Below, piece by piece: positions 7,701 through 13,390 of a stretch of 13,390 bases of DNA. The number at the start of each line of letters is the position of its first letter. The first letter of the stretch is position 1. The notes beneath the pieces were generated by a model. The model worked only from the letters and a program-made list of their open reading frames with translations, was not told the origin of the DNA and did not search any database. The DNA comes from Chitinophagaceae bacterium (GTDB taxonomy: Bacteria > Bacteroidota > Bacteroidia > Chitinophagales > Chitinophagaceae), in assembly GCA_003167015.1 (NCBI GenBank), contig PMUF01000256.1, forward strand, positions 1-13,390, written 5' to 3'. The translations under genes and the position numbers were made by a program.

Positions 7701-7737
7701 TCAGCGGATTCTTGTAGTTAACGAAAAAGTTTTTCAA
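4717..7737 (-). CDS. RND efflux permease with heavy-metal-pump-like features
   Basis: This 1006-residue protein is the inner-membrane pump of a tripartite RND exporter. It has a first membrane helix (about 9-28), a porter domain (about 30-330), helices 2-6 (333-488), a second porter half (about 535-840) and helices 8-12 (845-998). Helix 4 carries GLGLIIDDAIVVVE with D397 and D398. In helix 10, where AcrB has its essential Lys, this protein has Glu (E914 in GIIGENAIF). K947 in LRPKLMT matches the position of CusA K984. Together with MDEGSIV (544-550) these features resemble the heavy-metal (CusA/CzcA) branch. However, the Met residues that bind copper in CusA do not seem conserved when I align the region by eye, so the substrate is open. 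The start is a TTG at 7737, ten bases after the adaptor stop; the next in-frame ATG lies inside helix 1. Confidence 0.95.
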   Translation of the reverse strand: MKNFFVNYKNPLTVTLVIILMGGMFAYSRLQTSLFPEITFPKIKVIADAGLQPVSKMMITVTKPLENAIKQVPGLQYVRSTTSRGSCEISAFMDWDANIDLSQQRIESRINEIKNDLPPETQITVEKMNPAILPVMGYTLESHQLSPIELKQLANYTIKPFLSQVSGVSEVRVIGGKTKEYWITLDVQKMSTLSITPDMLSSAIGQTGFIKSNGYLSDFHFLYLTVTDATVHTKEDIGNIVVRNTGKRIILLKDLAAIDVKEAIEYTKINANGKEAILIAVIKQPNANLVSLSTAMESKIDELKKILPKGVKMEPYYIQADFVNTSVKSVTDSLWIGLALAIFVAILFLRSLKASTTILITIPVTLSLTLIVLYAIGYTFNIMTLGAIAAGLGLIIDDAIVVVEQIHRTHEEHPDEPSTTLVQKAIRYLFPAMLGSSISTIVIFVPFILMSGVAGAYFKVMTNTMIITLVCSFFVTWIGLPVVYLLLSPRRKTARTIKPHNVRNQRWVAFFIRRPWLSVILIGGLAWLTVWIVPQLETGFLPEMDEGSIVLDYNSPPGTSLQETDRMLQEVEKIIVQTPEVEAYSRRTGTEMGFFITEPNRGDYLIQLKKDRNKTTDDVIEDLRKKIEATQPALRIDFGQVIGDMLGDLMTSVQPIEIKIFGNDQETLKNLSRQVAGIVGKIEGTADVFDGIVIAGPSVSIEPNYARLAQFGLTPANLQYQLQTSLEGNIVGTLPEKEQMTNIRMVEPGSRVRSVEEITNMQIFMPGGQLRPITDLATVTVKTGDAEIQRENLQSMGVVTGRLEGRDLGGVIKDIQGEVGSKVVLPQGYHIEYGGAYADQQQSFHELLIILITASLLVFGVILFLYRSFAVALVILLVAVCGISGSYLALYLTHTALNVGSYTGLIMIVGIIGENAIFTFLQFRDSLASLSVDEAIIYAISTRLRPKLMTALGAIIALLPLALGIGTGAQLHQPLAIAVIGGFVIALPLLLIVLPSLLRWLYRGRK

Positions 7738-7747
7738 GGCAAATGCT

Positions 7748-8737
7748 TTAATTGTTGGCCTCCACTTTCACTTTTGCCGTGTCGGGCAGTCCATAGTTCC
7801 CTGTTACCAGGATCTTATCGCCGGGAGCAAATACCGGCGACAGCACTTCCACGCGATCCGACGTTTCGATCCCTTTCTTTACCGGCACTTTGACGGCGGT
7901 GGCGCTGTCGATGAGTTTCATGACCCAGAAGTCGGTCTCCGTCTCATCGGTGAGCAGCGCGGCCTTGGGCAGGGACTGGGCGCTGGGCCTGGAAGTTCGC
8001 AAAATGCGTACTTTGGCGATAAGGTTTTCCGGGATGGCGGCTCCGGTGTTCACCCGGATCACGATGTTCTGCGTCTGGGAGGCGGAATCTACGCTGGGCA
8101 TGACGGCGCCTATTGCTCCCGTCAGCCTGGTTCCATCGGGCAGGATCAGCGAGACGGTCTTTTTACCCAACACCGCCGGACGCAATTCATATGGAAGGTT
8201 CAGCAGGAAAACAAAGCTGTTGCGGTCACTGATCACAGCCAGCTGTTCTCCGTCCTGCACATAGTCCCCGGACTGATGGTCGAGCTGGGTGATATAGCCA
8301 TGCTGTCCCGCCCGGATCGTATTGACCCCCGAGAACCGCAGGGTGGAATCCAGCTGCCGGATGGCATTGCCTATGCTTTGCGCTTCCTTGGTCTTCAATG
8401 TGAACAGGGTCTGCCCCGACTCTACATATTTACCGGGATAGACATCCGCAGACTGAAGATAGCCGTTGGCGTTAGCCTTGACATAACTCTTCTGCAGGAA
8501 AGCCGACACTGCGTTAAGCTCGATGGAATCGTTGAGCGCCGAATGGCGTACCGTCGTCACCGTCACCGGGGTGCCGGCATTGGCGGAATCGGCGGCGTCA
8601 GCCGCGGTGGCGGCATCCTTTGAGCCCGCTGCGGCGGCGGTATCTTTCCCTGCGGCGGCATCACCCTTGTCGGAGGCGGTGCGGGACCCGCAGGCAGCCA
8701 CCAGGCAGAGAAACGGTATCAGGAGGAGTTTATTCAT
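7748..8737 (-). CDS. Periplasmic adaptor (membrane fusion) lipoprotein of the RND pump
   Basis: This 329-residue HlyD/RND-type adaptor links the permease to the outer-membrane channel. The N-terminus MNKLLLIPFLCLVAACGS has a lipobox LVAAC, with C16 the likely lipidated residue. Residues about 20-55 form an Ala/Asp/Lys/Gly-rich low-complexity linker. The barrel-sandwich (lipoyl-like) halves appear around SYVKANANGYLQSADVYPG and later IRAGQHGYITQLDHQSGDYV. The hairpin between them is only about 20-25 residues, much shorter than in AcrA. A beta-barrel region (VFLLNLPYELRP, then SQTQNIVIRVNTG) and a C-terminal membrane-proximal domain follow. ATG 8737 is chosen because it gives a clean lipoprotein signal and a four-base ATGA overlap with the TolC gene. 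A TTG at 8746 is also in frame but less likely. Confidence 0.92.
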   Translation of the reverse strand: MNKLLLIPFLCLVAACGSRTASDKGDAAAGKDTAAAAGSKDAATAADAADSANAGTPVTVTTVRHSALNDSIELNAVSAFLQKSYVKANANGYLQSADVYPGKYVESGQTLFTLKTKEAQSIGNAIRQLDSTLRFSGVNTIRAGQHGYITQLDHQSGDYVQDGEQLAVISDRNSFVFLLNLPYELRPAVLGKKTVSLILPDGTRLTGAIGAVMPSVDSASQTQNIVIRVNTGAAIPENLIAKVRILRTSRPSAQSLPKAALLTDETETDFWVMKLIDSATAVKVPVKKGIETSDRVEVLSPVFAPGDKILVTGNYGLPDTAKVKVEANN

Positions 8738-10017
8738 CGAGTCCAATAGTTGATTTGATTGATGATCTGCAAACGGGTAATATTATTCTGCGTCAGCAGG
8801 TTCTTTGCATTGAGATAATTGTTAAGGGCCAGGATGTAGTCCGCGATCTTAGCATCGCCTGTCTCTAACAGTTTGCCGTTGACCTCTATCAGCGTCTGCG
8901 AATAGCGGACCTGCTCGTTGATCTGACCGATCAGGTCTTCTGTCGCCTTTAACTGCTGTGAAAGCTGGGCAATCTGCTGGCTGTACTGCCGGGTGAAAAA
9001 ATCCTTATAGCCCGAGCGCGTGCGTTCCCGGATATCCAGCTTACTGTATTGCATTTTCCGCTGATGACCGTCATAGATGGGTACCGACAGCATGATACCA
9101 AAGCTGACGCCAAAGTTCTTGTAGGGCTCATACATCAGCGAAGACGAATATCCGGCGTCTGCATACAGGTTGGCCTTCGGCCGGTAGCTGAAGTCGATCA
9201 GCGACCGGCTGTTGCGAAGGGTCAGGCTGTCGAGATGGAACTGGCGGAAAAAAATGGATTGGGTGATATCGGGCAGCGTCTGCAGTTCGATGCCCGGGGC
9301 CCGGAGGGCGGTCGCGGCAGTATCGACGATTCCGCACAGGTAATTCAACGTGCCGTGGTCATTCCGGTACTGGATCGTCAACTCCTGCAGCAGCAGGGCT
9401 TCCTGTTTGAATGTGACGAGAAAGGCCAGGTAATCAGTCTGGCGATAGACATTTTTTTCGGTCAGGTCTTTCAGCAACGTAGATTCTTTTTGCAGCAGGT
9501 CATAGATGTCCCGGTTGAAGGTCAATTGCTGCAGGTCTCCATAAGTAATAATATACTGTTCGGTGATGCTCTTTTTCAAATCCTGCTCAGACAATTTGGC
9601 GCTGTTGTCCCGTCCCTGGTTCTGCAACCGGATCGTCTCATATTGGGCGTCGAGGTGTTGCCGTCCGACCAGGGTCTGGGTGACGGCCGCGACGGTGGTA
9701 AAGTTGCCGCCGTTGCTGATGGCCTGGTCATAGCCCCAGCCATGGACCGTGGGCGCATAGATATTGGTGCTGTTGCCATTGACCTGGGGCCGGTAGCTGG
9801 CCCTGACGAGCTGGCTGTCCACCTCTCCTATCAGCACCTGGTTGTGGTAATCCTTCAGCAGCGGACTGTTTTGCAAAGCCTGACCGAGATAAAAGTCGAG
9901 GTCGGTCACGGCTGTGTCGGCGGGCGCCTGAGCGGGTGATTGGGCATGCGCCTCTATTCCTACTATCAGTAGGAGCAATAATATAATAGGAAATGCAAAT
10001 AACTTGTTTAGAAACAT
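8734..10017 (-). CDS. TolC-family outer-membrane efflux channel
   Basis: This 427-residue protein is the outer-membrane duct of the exporter. A signal peptide (MFLNKLFAFPIILLLLLIVG, cleavage likely after AHA at about residue 25) is followed by two OEP repeats. Repeat one starts at DLDFYLGQALQNSPLLKDYH and includes the strand region ASYRPQVNGNSTNIYAP. Repeat two shows the matching SYRPKANLYADAGYSSS and later a long amphipathic helix ending in NAKNLLTQNNITRLQ. The long, Gln-rich helices and the YRPxxN repeats are typical of the family. It is the first gene of the three-gene pump operon, overlaps the adaptor start by ATGA, and has a TAAGTTTG promoter element 33 bases upstream of its ATG. Confidence 0.92.
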   Translation of the reverse strand: MFLNKLFAFPIILLLLLIVGIEAHAQSPAQAPADTAVTDLDFYLGQALQNSPLLKDYHNQVLIGEVDSQLVRASYRPQVNGNSTNIYAPTVHGWGYDQAISNGGNFTTVAAVTQTLVGRQHLDAQYETIRLQNQGRDNSAKLSEQDLKKSITEQYIITYGDLQQLTFNRDIYDLLQKESTLLKDLTEKNVYRQTDYLAFLVTFKQEALLLQELTIQYRNDHGTLNYLCGIVDTAATALRAPGIELQTLPDITQSIFFRQFHLDSLTLRNSRSLIDFSYRPKANLYADAGYSSSLMYEPYKNFGVSFGIMLSVPIYDGHQRKMQYSKLDIRERTRSGYKDFFTRQYSQQIAQLSQQLKATEDLIGQINEQVRYSQTLIEVNGKLLETGDAKIADYILALNNYLNAKNLLTQNNITRLQIINQINYWTR

Positions 10018-10049
10018 ACGCTTGGGTTAGCCCTGACAGCAGGCGGGCA

Positions 10050-10057
10050 CAAACTTA
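10050..10057 (-). promoter_or_regulatory. -7 element (TAAGTTTG) for the efflux operon
   Basis: Read on the minus strand, TAAGTTTG matches TAnnTTTG and lies 32 bases upstream of the TolC ATG at 10017. No TTG is found at the -33 distance. It suggests that the pump operon can be transcribed apart from the kinase gene upstream. Confidence 0.55.
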
Positions 10058-10088
10058 TGGCCACATTTTGTCGACATTCTGTAGGAAC

Positions 10089-10145
10089 GCCGGAGGCGGT
10101 CCGGCCGAAGGCCCATCATTAGATCAGGAGCCCGCTTCAGCGGGC
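10089..10145. repeat. Cluster of GC-rich inverted repeats between the kinase and the efflux operon
   Basis: Within 57 bases there is GCCGGA/TCCGGC (10089-10094 with 10100-10105), an overlapping GGCC-GAA-GGCC (10103-10113), and GCCCGC-TTCA-GCGGGC (10130-10145). None has a T-run after it. They may terminate or stabilise the kinase transcript, or belong to a dispersed repeat. The sequence alone does not decide. Confidence 0.5.
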
Positions 10146-10177
10146 CGCGGGAGGGGGACTGTCATCGTCGGGAGCCA

Positions 10178-10198
10178 GCTGATGGCAAAGCCGTCAGC
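10178..10198 (-). terminator. Hairpin directly after the orphan kinase gene
   Basis: Nine-base arms 10178-10186 and 10190-10198 pair around a three-base loop, with one wobble or mismatch in the middle. On the minus strand the hairpin starts three bases after the kinase stop. No T-run follows, so it is a weak or non-standard terminator, or an mRNA-stabilising stem. Confidence 0.45.
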
Positions 10199-10201
10199 GG
10201 C

Positions 10202-11530
10202 CTATGGTCTAGACCCCGCAAACCCAATATCCACCGTATGCATCTGGTTGGCGTAAGTGTAGGACAGGGAAAAATGGTAATTATCGCAGATCTGGCGGAC
10301 GATAGCCAGGCCCAGGCCGGTCCCGCCGGAATGGGCGCCTTTCACGAAGCGGTCGAAGATGGTGTTGGGATCGAAGGAAAGGGCCGGCCCGGAATTGCAC
10401 ACCCGAAGCCCGGTTTCCCGCAGGCGGATCGTCAGTTCTCCACCCTCCTGGTTGTGACGGATAGCGTTCAGCAGCAGGTTGTTCAGCAGAATGTCGGCCA
10501 GATAGCCGTTGATGGGCAGATGGAGGCGGTCGAGGTCCCTATGCACGACCAGGTGGCGGCTCCGGAGGGGGTCTTCGAGTTGGACCAGCTTTTCTTCGAT
10601 GAGCGGGGCCATGTCGACCGGTTCGGTATGATCGAATTGATGGTTCTCGATCTTGGTCAGCAGCAGGAGGGATTGATTGAGCTGACGCAGGCGGCCGATC
10701 GCATCGTACATGGCCTGGATATGCCGATGGTGTTGCGCCCCCAATTCGGGGTCCTGTATCAGCAGGTCGAGCCTGGAATTAATGATGGCCAGGGGGGTCT
10801 GCATTTCGTGGGAGGCATTGTCGGTGAAATTTTTCAGCATTTCATAATCCTTCTGGATCTGCTGGGTCATTTGCCGGGTGGCTTCATCGAGGCTCCTGAA
10901 CTCATCGATATCGGTATGGCTGGCCGGCAGCGGGTTGCGGCTGGACAGGTTAAATTGCCGCATGGCGGCGAGGGTTTGGTAGAAGGGCTGCCAGATGCGG
11001 CGCAGCAGCAGCCGGTTAGCCAGGAAAAGCGTGCCCAGCAACAGCAGGATCATCCCGGCGGTGATCATCATGATGAGTTCCAGCAGATCCTGCGTCTCCT
11101 CTTCCGACTTGCTCACCGAAGCGGTATACCACTGACCTGCGACATTGACCGGAAAGATCAGCTGCCGGTAAGGGTCCCTGTCCCGGTGATGTCTGCCGCG
11201 CCGGGATGTTTCGCCAGGCTCCTGCTGAGAAGGGGGGGATATTTCATCGCTTTCCTGCACCGGAGGGCCGGATCTGTCGATGAATGCCCGGGTGACGGCG
11301 GCCGGGGCAGGCTGGAAAGAGATCTGCTGATCGCGGTAATTGGCAGGCCGGGGCAGCCGGTTCCTGGTCTGCGCAAAATCCATGATCTCCGCCTCTTCGA
11401 TCTTCAGGGTATCATCCAACTGATGGACAAGGACATACCGGACGGCAAAATAATAGCCGATACTGCCCAGCAGCAGGGCAAGGATGCTGGCGATAATGTT
11501 GATGCGGCTGTATCGGGTGAAAAGTTTCAC
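10202..11530 (-). CDS. Orphan sensor histidine kinase beside the efflux operon
   Basis: This 442-residue kinase has a first membrane helix (about 10-32), a periplasmic domain (about 35-150), a second helix (151-172), a HAMP-like linker, and a HisKA plus HATPase core. The phosphorylated His is H241 in NASHEMQTPLAIINSR, the N-box is NNLLLNAIRHN (351-361) and the G-box is GGTGLGLAI (402-410). The periplasmic part contains a charged stretch with RRGRHHRDRDP (110-120). It starts with GTG at 11530, and MKLFTRYSRINI is a normal beginning for this kinase type. The promoter -7 element ends four bases before the GTG, so the mRNA may lack a leader. No response regulator lies beside it on either side. 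It precedes the efflux operon on the same strand, so control of the pump is plausible but not shown. Confidence 0.93.
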   Translation of the reverse strand: MKLFTRYSRINIIASILALLLGSIGYYFAVRYVLVHQLDDTLKIEEAEIMDFAQTRNRLPRPANYRDQQISFQPAPAAVTRAFIDRSGPPVQESDEISPPSQQEPGETSRRGRHHRDRDPYRQLIFPVNVAGQWYTASVSKSEEETQDLLELIMMITAGMILLLLGTLFLANRLLLRRIWQPFYQTLAAMRQFNLSSRNPLPASHTDIDEFRSLDEATRQMTQQIQKDYEMLKNFTDNASHEMQTPLAIINSRLDLLIQDPELGAQHHRHIQAMYDAIGRLRQLNQSLLLLTKIENHQFDHTEPVDMAPLIEEKLVQLEDPLRSRHLVVHRDLDRLHLPINGYLADILLNNLLLNAIRHNQEGGELTIRLRETGLRVCNSGPALSFDPNTIFDRFVKGAHSGGTGLGLAIVRQICDNYHFSLSYTYANQMHTVDIGFAGSRP

Positions 11531-11534
11531 CCCG

Positions 11535-11568
11535 CAAAGCTATGGTTAGTAGCCCTTTTTTCCACAAA
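11535..11568 (-). promoter_or_regulatory. Promoter of the orphan kinase (TTTG, 22 bases, TAGCTTTG)
   Basis: On the minus strand a TTTG (11568-11565) and a TAGCTTTG (11542-11535) are 22 bases apart, close to the Bacteroidota -33/-7 layout. It is the only promoter in the window where both boxes can be seen. The -7 box ends four bases before the GTG, so transcription should begin at or next to the start codon. Confidence 0.6.
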
Positions 11569-11603
11569 AAGCGGCAGAATGTGCAAATTTCCCGGGGTGG
11601 AAA
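11559..11603. promoter_or_regulatory. Inverted repeat TTTCCAC / GTGGAAA between divergent promoters
   Basis: TTTCCAC (11559-11565) and GTGGAAA (11597-11603) are perfect seven-base inverted arms 31 bases apart. The left arm overlaps the -33 box of the kinase promoter. It might be an operator controlling the divergent genes, but chance is not excluded. Confidence 0.25.
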
Positions 11604-11626
11604 CCTGATTTCTAATAAATTATCCC

Positions 11627-11634
11627 TACCTTTG
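11627..11634 (+). promoter_or_regulatory. -7 element (TACCTTTG) for the yceD-rpmF-plsX operon
   Basis: TACCTTTG followed by C is a standard Bacteroidota -7 box. It lies 26 bases before the ATG at 11661. No TTG is seen at the -33 distance. Confidence 0.65.
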
Positions 11635-11660
11635 CAAGCTCTTTAAAAAGCACTCATGAG

Positions 11661-12215
11661 ATGAGCAGCCGCCGGGAATTTGAAATAGCGTTTGTGGGCC
11701 TTAAGGCTGGTATTCATGAGTTTAACTACCGGATTACGGATAGGTTCTTTGAGGCGTACCAGCAGCAGGATTTTCGTCATTGCGATGCCGCAGTTAAGCT
11801 ATCGCTGGACAAAAAGAACAGCTTCATGCTGTTGAAGTTCGAAATAACCGGCAAGATCGAGATTGATTGCGACCGGTGCGGCAACATGCTGCCACTGGAC
11901 CTTTGGGATGAGTTCAACATCCTGGTCAAGCTCGTCGAGGACCCGGATATCATGAACCAGCAGGAAGAAGATCCGGATGTATATTATATATCCAAAGGCG
12001 AGAGCCATCTGCATCTCTCCGATTGGATCTATGAGTTCATCAACCTCAGCATCCCGATGCAAAGGATGTGCAAACCGGAGGAGATGGGCGGCCCGCACTG
12101 CAACAAGGAAGTGCTGGATATGCTGAAGAAGCTGGAGCAGGAGAAAGCGCCATCCGGAAACCCGCTGTGGAAAGGATTGGAGAAATTCAAGAACCTGCCG
12201 GACGGAAACAATTGA
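11661..12215 (+). CDS. yceD: DUF177/YceD family protein
   Basis: This 184-residue cytoplasmic protein belongs to the DUF177 (YceD) family, which is usually encoded directly before rpmF. The family is linked to ribosomal RNA or large-subunit biogenesis, though its action is not settled. The core motif IEIDCDRCGNMLPLDL (67-82) has the CxxC pair C70/C73, and C137 with C147 in the C-terminal half could complete a metal site. The acidic stretch LVEDPD and the YEFINLSIPMQRMC segment are typical of Bacteroidota members. ATG 11661 is used because the ATG at 11656 is in another frame. The gene heads the operon and is followed by a hairpin two bases after its stop. The neighbouring genes make the identification firm. 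Confidence 0.9.
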   Translation: MSSRREFEIAFVGLKAGIHEFNYRITDRFFEAYQQQDFRHCDAAVKLSLDKKNSFMLLKFEITGKIEIDCDRCGNMLPLDLWDEFNILVKLVEDPDIMNQQEEDPDVYYISKGESHLHLSDWIYEFINLSIPMQRMCKPEEMGGPHCNKEVLDMLKKLEQEKAPSGNPLWKGLEKFKNLPDGNN

Positions 12216-12217
12216 TG

Positions 12218-12235
12218 AAAGGGCTATTGCCCTTT
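12218..12235 (+). terminator. Hairpin between yceD and rpmF
   Basis: AAAGGGC (12218-12224) and GCCCTTT (12229-12235) form a perfect seven-base stem with a TATT loop, two bases after the yceD stop. The TTT end and AT-rich flank resemble a weak terminator or attenuator. A -7 element for rpmF follows at once. Confidence 0.55.
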
Positions 12236-12243
12236 ATATATAC

Positions 12244-12251
12244 TAATTTTG
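12244..12251 (+). promoter_or_regulatory. Internal -7 element (TAATTTTG) for rpmF-plsX
   Basis: TAATTTTG matches TAnnTTTG and lies 20 bases before the rpmF ATG, right after the hairpin. The local sequence is AT-rich, so a chance match is possible. No good -33 box is present. Confidence 0.45.
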
Positions 12252-12271
12252 GTTACTTAAAATAGACTGAT

Positions 12272-12463
12272 ATGCCAAATCCAAAAAGAAGACATTCCCA
12301 GCAACGCAGCGCCAAGAGAAGGACGCATTATAAAGCTGAGAAAGTGACGTTGAGCAAGGACAGCACCACCGGTGAGATACACGTTCGCCATCGCGCCCAT
12401 ACCAGTGAAGGGAAATTGTTTTACAAGGGAAAAGTTGTCGCTGAGACATCTCCGATCAAGTAA
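12272..12463 (+). CDS. rpmF: 50S ribosomal protein L32 (zinc-free form)
   Basis: This 63-residue basic protein starts MPNPKRRHSQQRSAKRRTHY, the signature of bacterial L32. It binds 23S rRNA in the large subunit. It has no cysteine, so it is the form that needs no zinc. The segments RRTHYKAEKVTLS and HVRHRAHTSEGKLFYKGKVV match the family's beta structure, and the length is normal. It sits between yceD and plsX, the conserved order. The ATG at 12272 follows the internal promoter element by 20 bases, and the stop is 15 bases before plsX. Confidence 0.97.
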   Translation: MPNPKRRHSQQRSAKRRTHYKAEKVTLSKDSTTGEIHVRHRAHTSEGKLFYKGKVVAETSPIK

Positions 12464-12478
12464 GGCGATTACTTTCTC

Positions 12479-13390
12479 ATGAACATCTGTTTAGACATGA
12501 TGGGAGGAGACTTCTCACCGCTTGAAGCGGTCAGAGGTGTGCAACTATACCTGAAGGAATCTTCGTCTCCTGTGCTGCTGTGGCTGGTTGGAGATGAAAA
12601 CCAGATCAGGCCGCTATTGCAGGAGCATGCTGTTCCTGCCGAATCCGTCCGCATTGTTCATGCCAGCCAGGTGATCGAAATGAACGAACATCCCACCAGG
12701 GCATTAAAAGAAAAACAACAATCCTCGATTGCAATAGGCTTTCAATTACTGGCCAGCGGTAAGACGGATGCCTTTATCAGCGCCGGTAATACCGGGGCCA
12801 TGCTCGTAGGCGCACTCTATAGCCTCAAGCCTATCGAAGGTATCCAGCGCCCGACCATTTCCACCGTCCTTCCCAAAGAGAACGGCAAAACCGGGGTCCT
12901 GTTGGACGTAGGGTTGAATGCCGACTGCAAGCCGGAGAATCTCCATCAATTCGCCATCCTGGGTTCTTTGTATGCCCAGCACATTTTAGGCATTCCCCAG
13001 CCCCGCGTCGGACTGCTGAATATCGGTGAGGAAGAAGGCAAGGGCAATATCCTGACCCAGGCTGCTTATCCGTTGTTGAAAGCTGAGTCCCGGATCCATT
13101 TTATCGGCAATATCGAAGGTCGTGACCTGCTGATCGACAAGGCCGACGTGATGGTCTGCGAAGGCTTCACCGGAAATGTGATCCTGAAACTGGCCGAATC
13201 ACTACATGGGATTGCCGGGCGGCAGCATAGCGAGAGCGAATATTTCGACCGTTTCGACTTTGAATATTACGGCGGCACGCCGATCCTGGGCATCACCAAG
13301 CCCGTGATCATCGGGCACGGCATCTCCCGGGCCAAATCTTTCCTGAACATGCTGCGGCTGACCCAGAAAATGATCGGGACTGATCTGATG
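12479..13390 (+). CDS. plsX: Phosphate acyltransferase PlsX, C-terminus cut by the window edge
   Basis: The open frame gives 304 residues with no stop, and the last complete codon ends at the window border. PlsX converts acyl-ACP and phosphate to acyl-phosphate, the acyl donor used by PlsY in phospholipid synthesis. Landmarks are LDMMGGD (5-11), SAGNTGAM (101-108), LLNIGEEEGKGN (179-190) and CEGFTGNV (227-234). Family members are usually about 310-350 residues, so only a short tail is missing. The order rpmF-plsX is conserved and is usually followed by fabH, outside this window. The ATG lies 15 bases after rpmF, so the two are probably cotranscribed. The sequence DVGLNADC has Leu where DVGANADC is common, which may be lineage variation. 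Confidence 0.96.
   Translation, partial: MNICLDMMGGDFSPLEAVRGVQLYLKESSSPVLLWLVGDENQIRPLLQEHAVPAESVRIVHASQVIEMNEHPTRALKEKQQSSIAIGFQLLASGKTDAFISAGNTGAMLVGALYSLKPIEGIQRPTISTVLPKENGKTGVLLDVGLNADCKPENLHQFAILGSLYAQHILGIPQPRVGLLNIGEEEGKGNILTQAAYPLLKAESRIHFIGNIEGRDLLIDKADVMVCEGFTGNVILKLAESLHGIAGRQHSESEYFDRFDFEYYGGTPILGITKPVIIGHGISRAKSFLNMLRLTQKMIGTDLM

Noticed and set aside
7042..7893. A 283-codon open frame opposite the permease and adaptor genes
   Set aside because: It spans the junction of two firm minus-strand genes and has low-complexity, family-free content.
8738..8746. TTG at 8746 as the adaptor start
   Set aside because: ATG at 8737 gives a cleaner lipoprotein signal and the usual four-base overlap with the preceding gene.
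9049..9939. A 296-codon open frame opposite the TolC-like gene
   Set aside because: Antisense shadow of a clear outer-membrane channel gene, with no family signature or start context.
10238..11608. A 456-codon open frame on the plus strand opposite the orphan kinase
   Set aside because: It is the antisense shadow of a well-supported kinase gene. Its translation has no recognisable domain and is Gly/Gln/Asp-rich, as expected from reading GC-rich codons backwards.
1..13390. Search for defence systems, mobile elements, CRISPR arrays and tRNA genes
   Set aside because: No transposase, integrase, nuclease or repeat-spacer pattern and no cloverleaf-like segment was seen by eye. All long stretches are explained by chromosomal genes.

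Overview
The window looks like chromosome from a Bacteroidota bacterium, most likely the Chitinophagaceae or a close relative. The grounds are Bacteroidota-type -7 promoter elements (TAnnTTTG) in front of several genes, the absence of clear Shine-Dalgarno sequences, a small secreted protein with a type IX secretion (T9SS) sorting-type tail, a LytS/LytTR sensor-regulator pair, and the gene order DUF177 - rpmF - plsX. No RNA genes, insertion sequences, CRISPR arrays or phage genes were seen. No stretch above 300 bases lacks a gene; the longest gap (197-430) is the intergenic region between two divergent genes.

Left part (1-4171). A truncated gene on the minus strand, encoding a Lys/Gly/Asn-rich N-terminus, diverges from a stand-alone CheY-like receiver (431-859) that ends in a strong hairpin terminator. 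A LytS-type sensor kinase and a LytTR response regulator follow, with their reading frames overlapping by four bases. Next come a small secreted FN3-like protein with a T9SS-type tail and a RimJ/RimL-type acetyltransferase, each with its own TAnnTTTG element.

Middle part (4168-11530, all minus strand). In transcription order this holds an orphan sensor histidine kinase with a GTG start and a probable leaderless mRNA, a gap rich in GC hairpins, then an efflux operon: TolC-like outer-membrane channel, lipoprotein adaptor and RND permease. A PaiA-like acetyltransferase follows, with its start codon inside a perfect hairpin. The permease combines a DEGSI motif and an Asp/Glu/Lys set of membrane charges resembling CusA-type heavy-metal pumps, rather than the Asp/Asp/Lys set of AcrB-type drug pumps. 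The kinase probably senses envelope stress or a pump substrate, but no partner regulator lies beside it.

Right part (11535-13390). A divergent promoter region drives a housekeeping operon on the plus strand: a DUF177/YceD protein, ribosomal protein L32 (rpmF) and the start of plsX, which runs off the window end. A hairpin and a second -7 element between yceD and rpmF suggest that L32 and PlsX can be expressed separately from YceD.

I found no clearly new multi-gene system. The points most worth a second look are the pump's mixed proton-relay signature, the orphan kinase next to it, the structured start codon of the trailing acetyltransferase, and several short repeats near regulatory genes.
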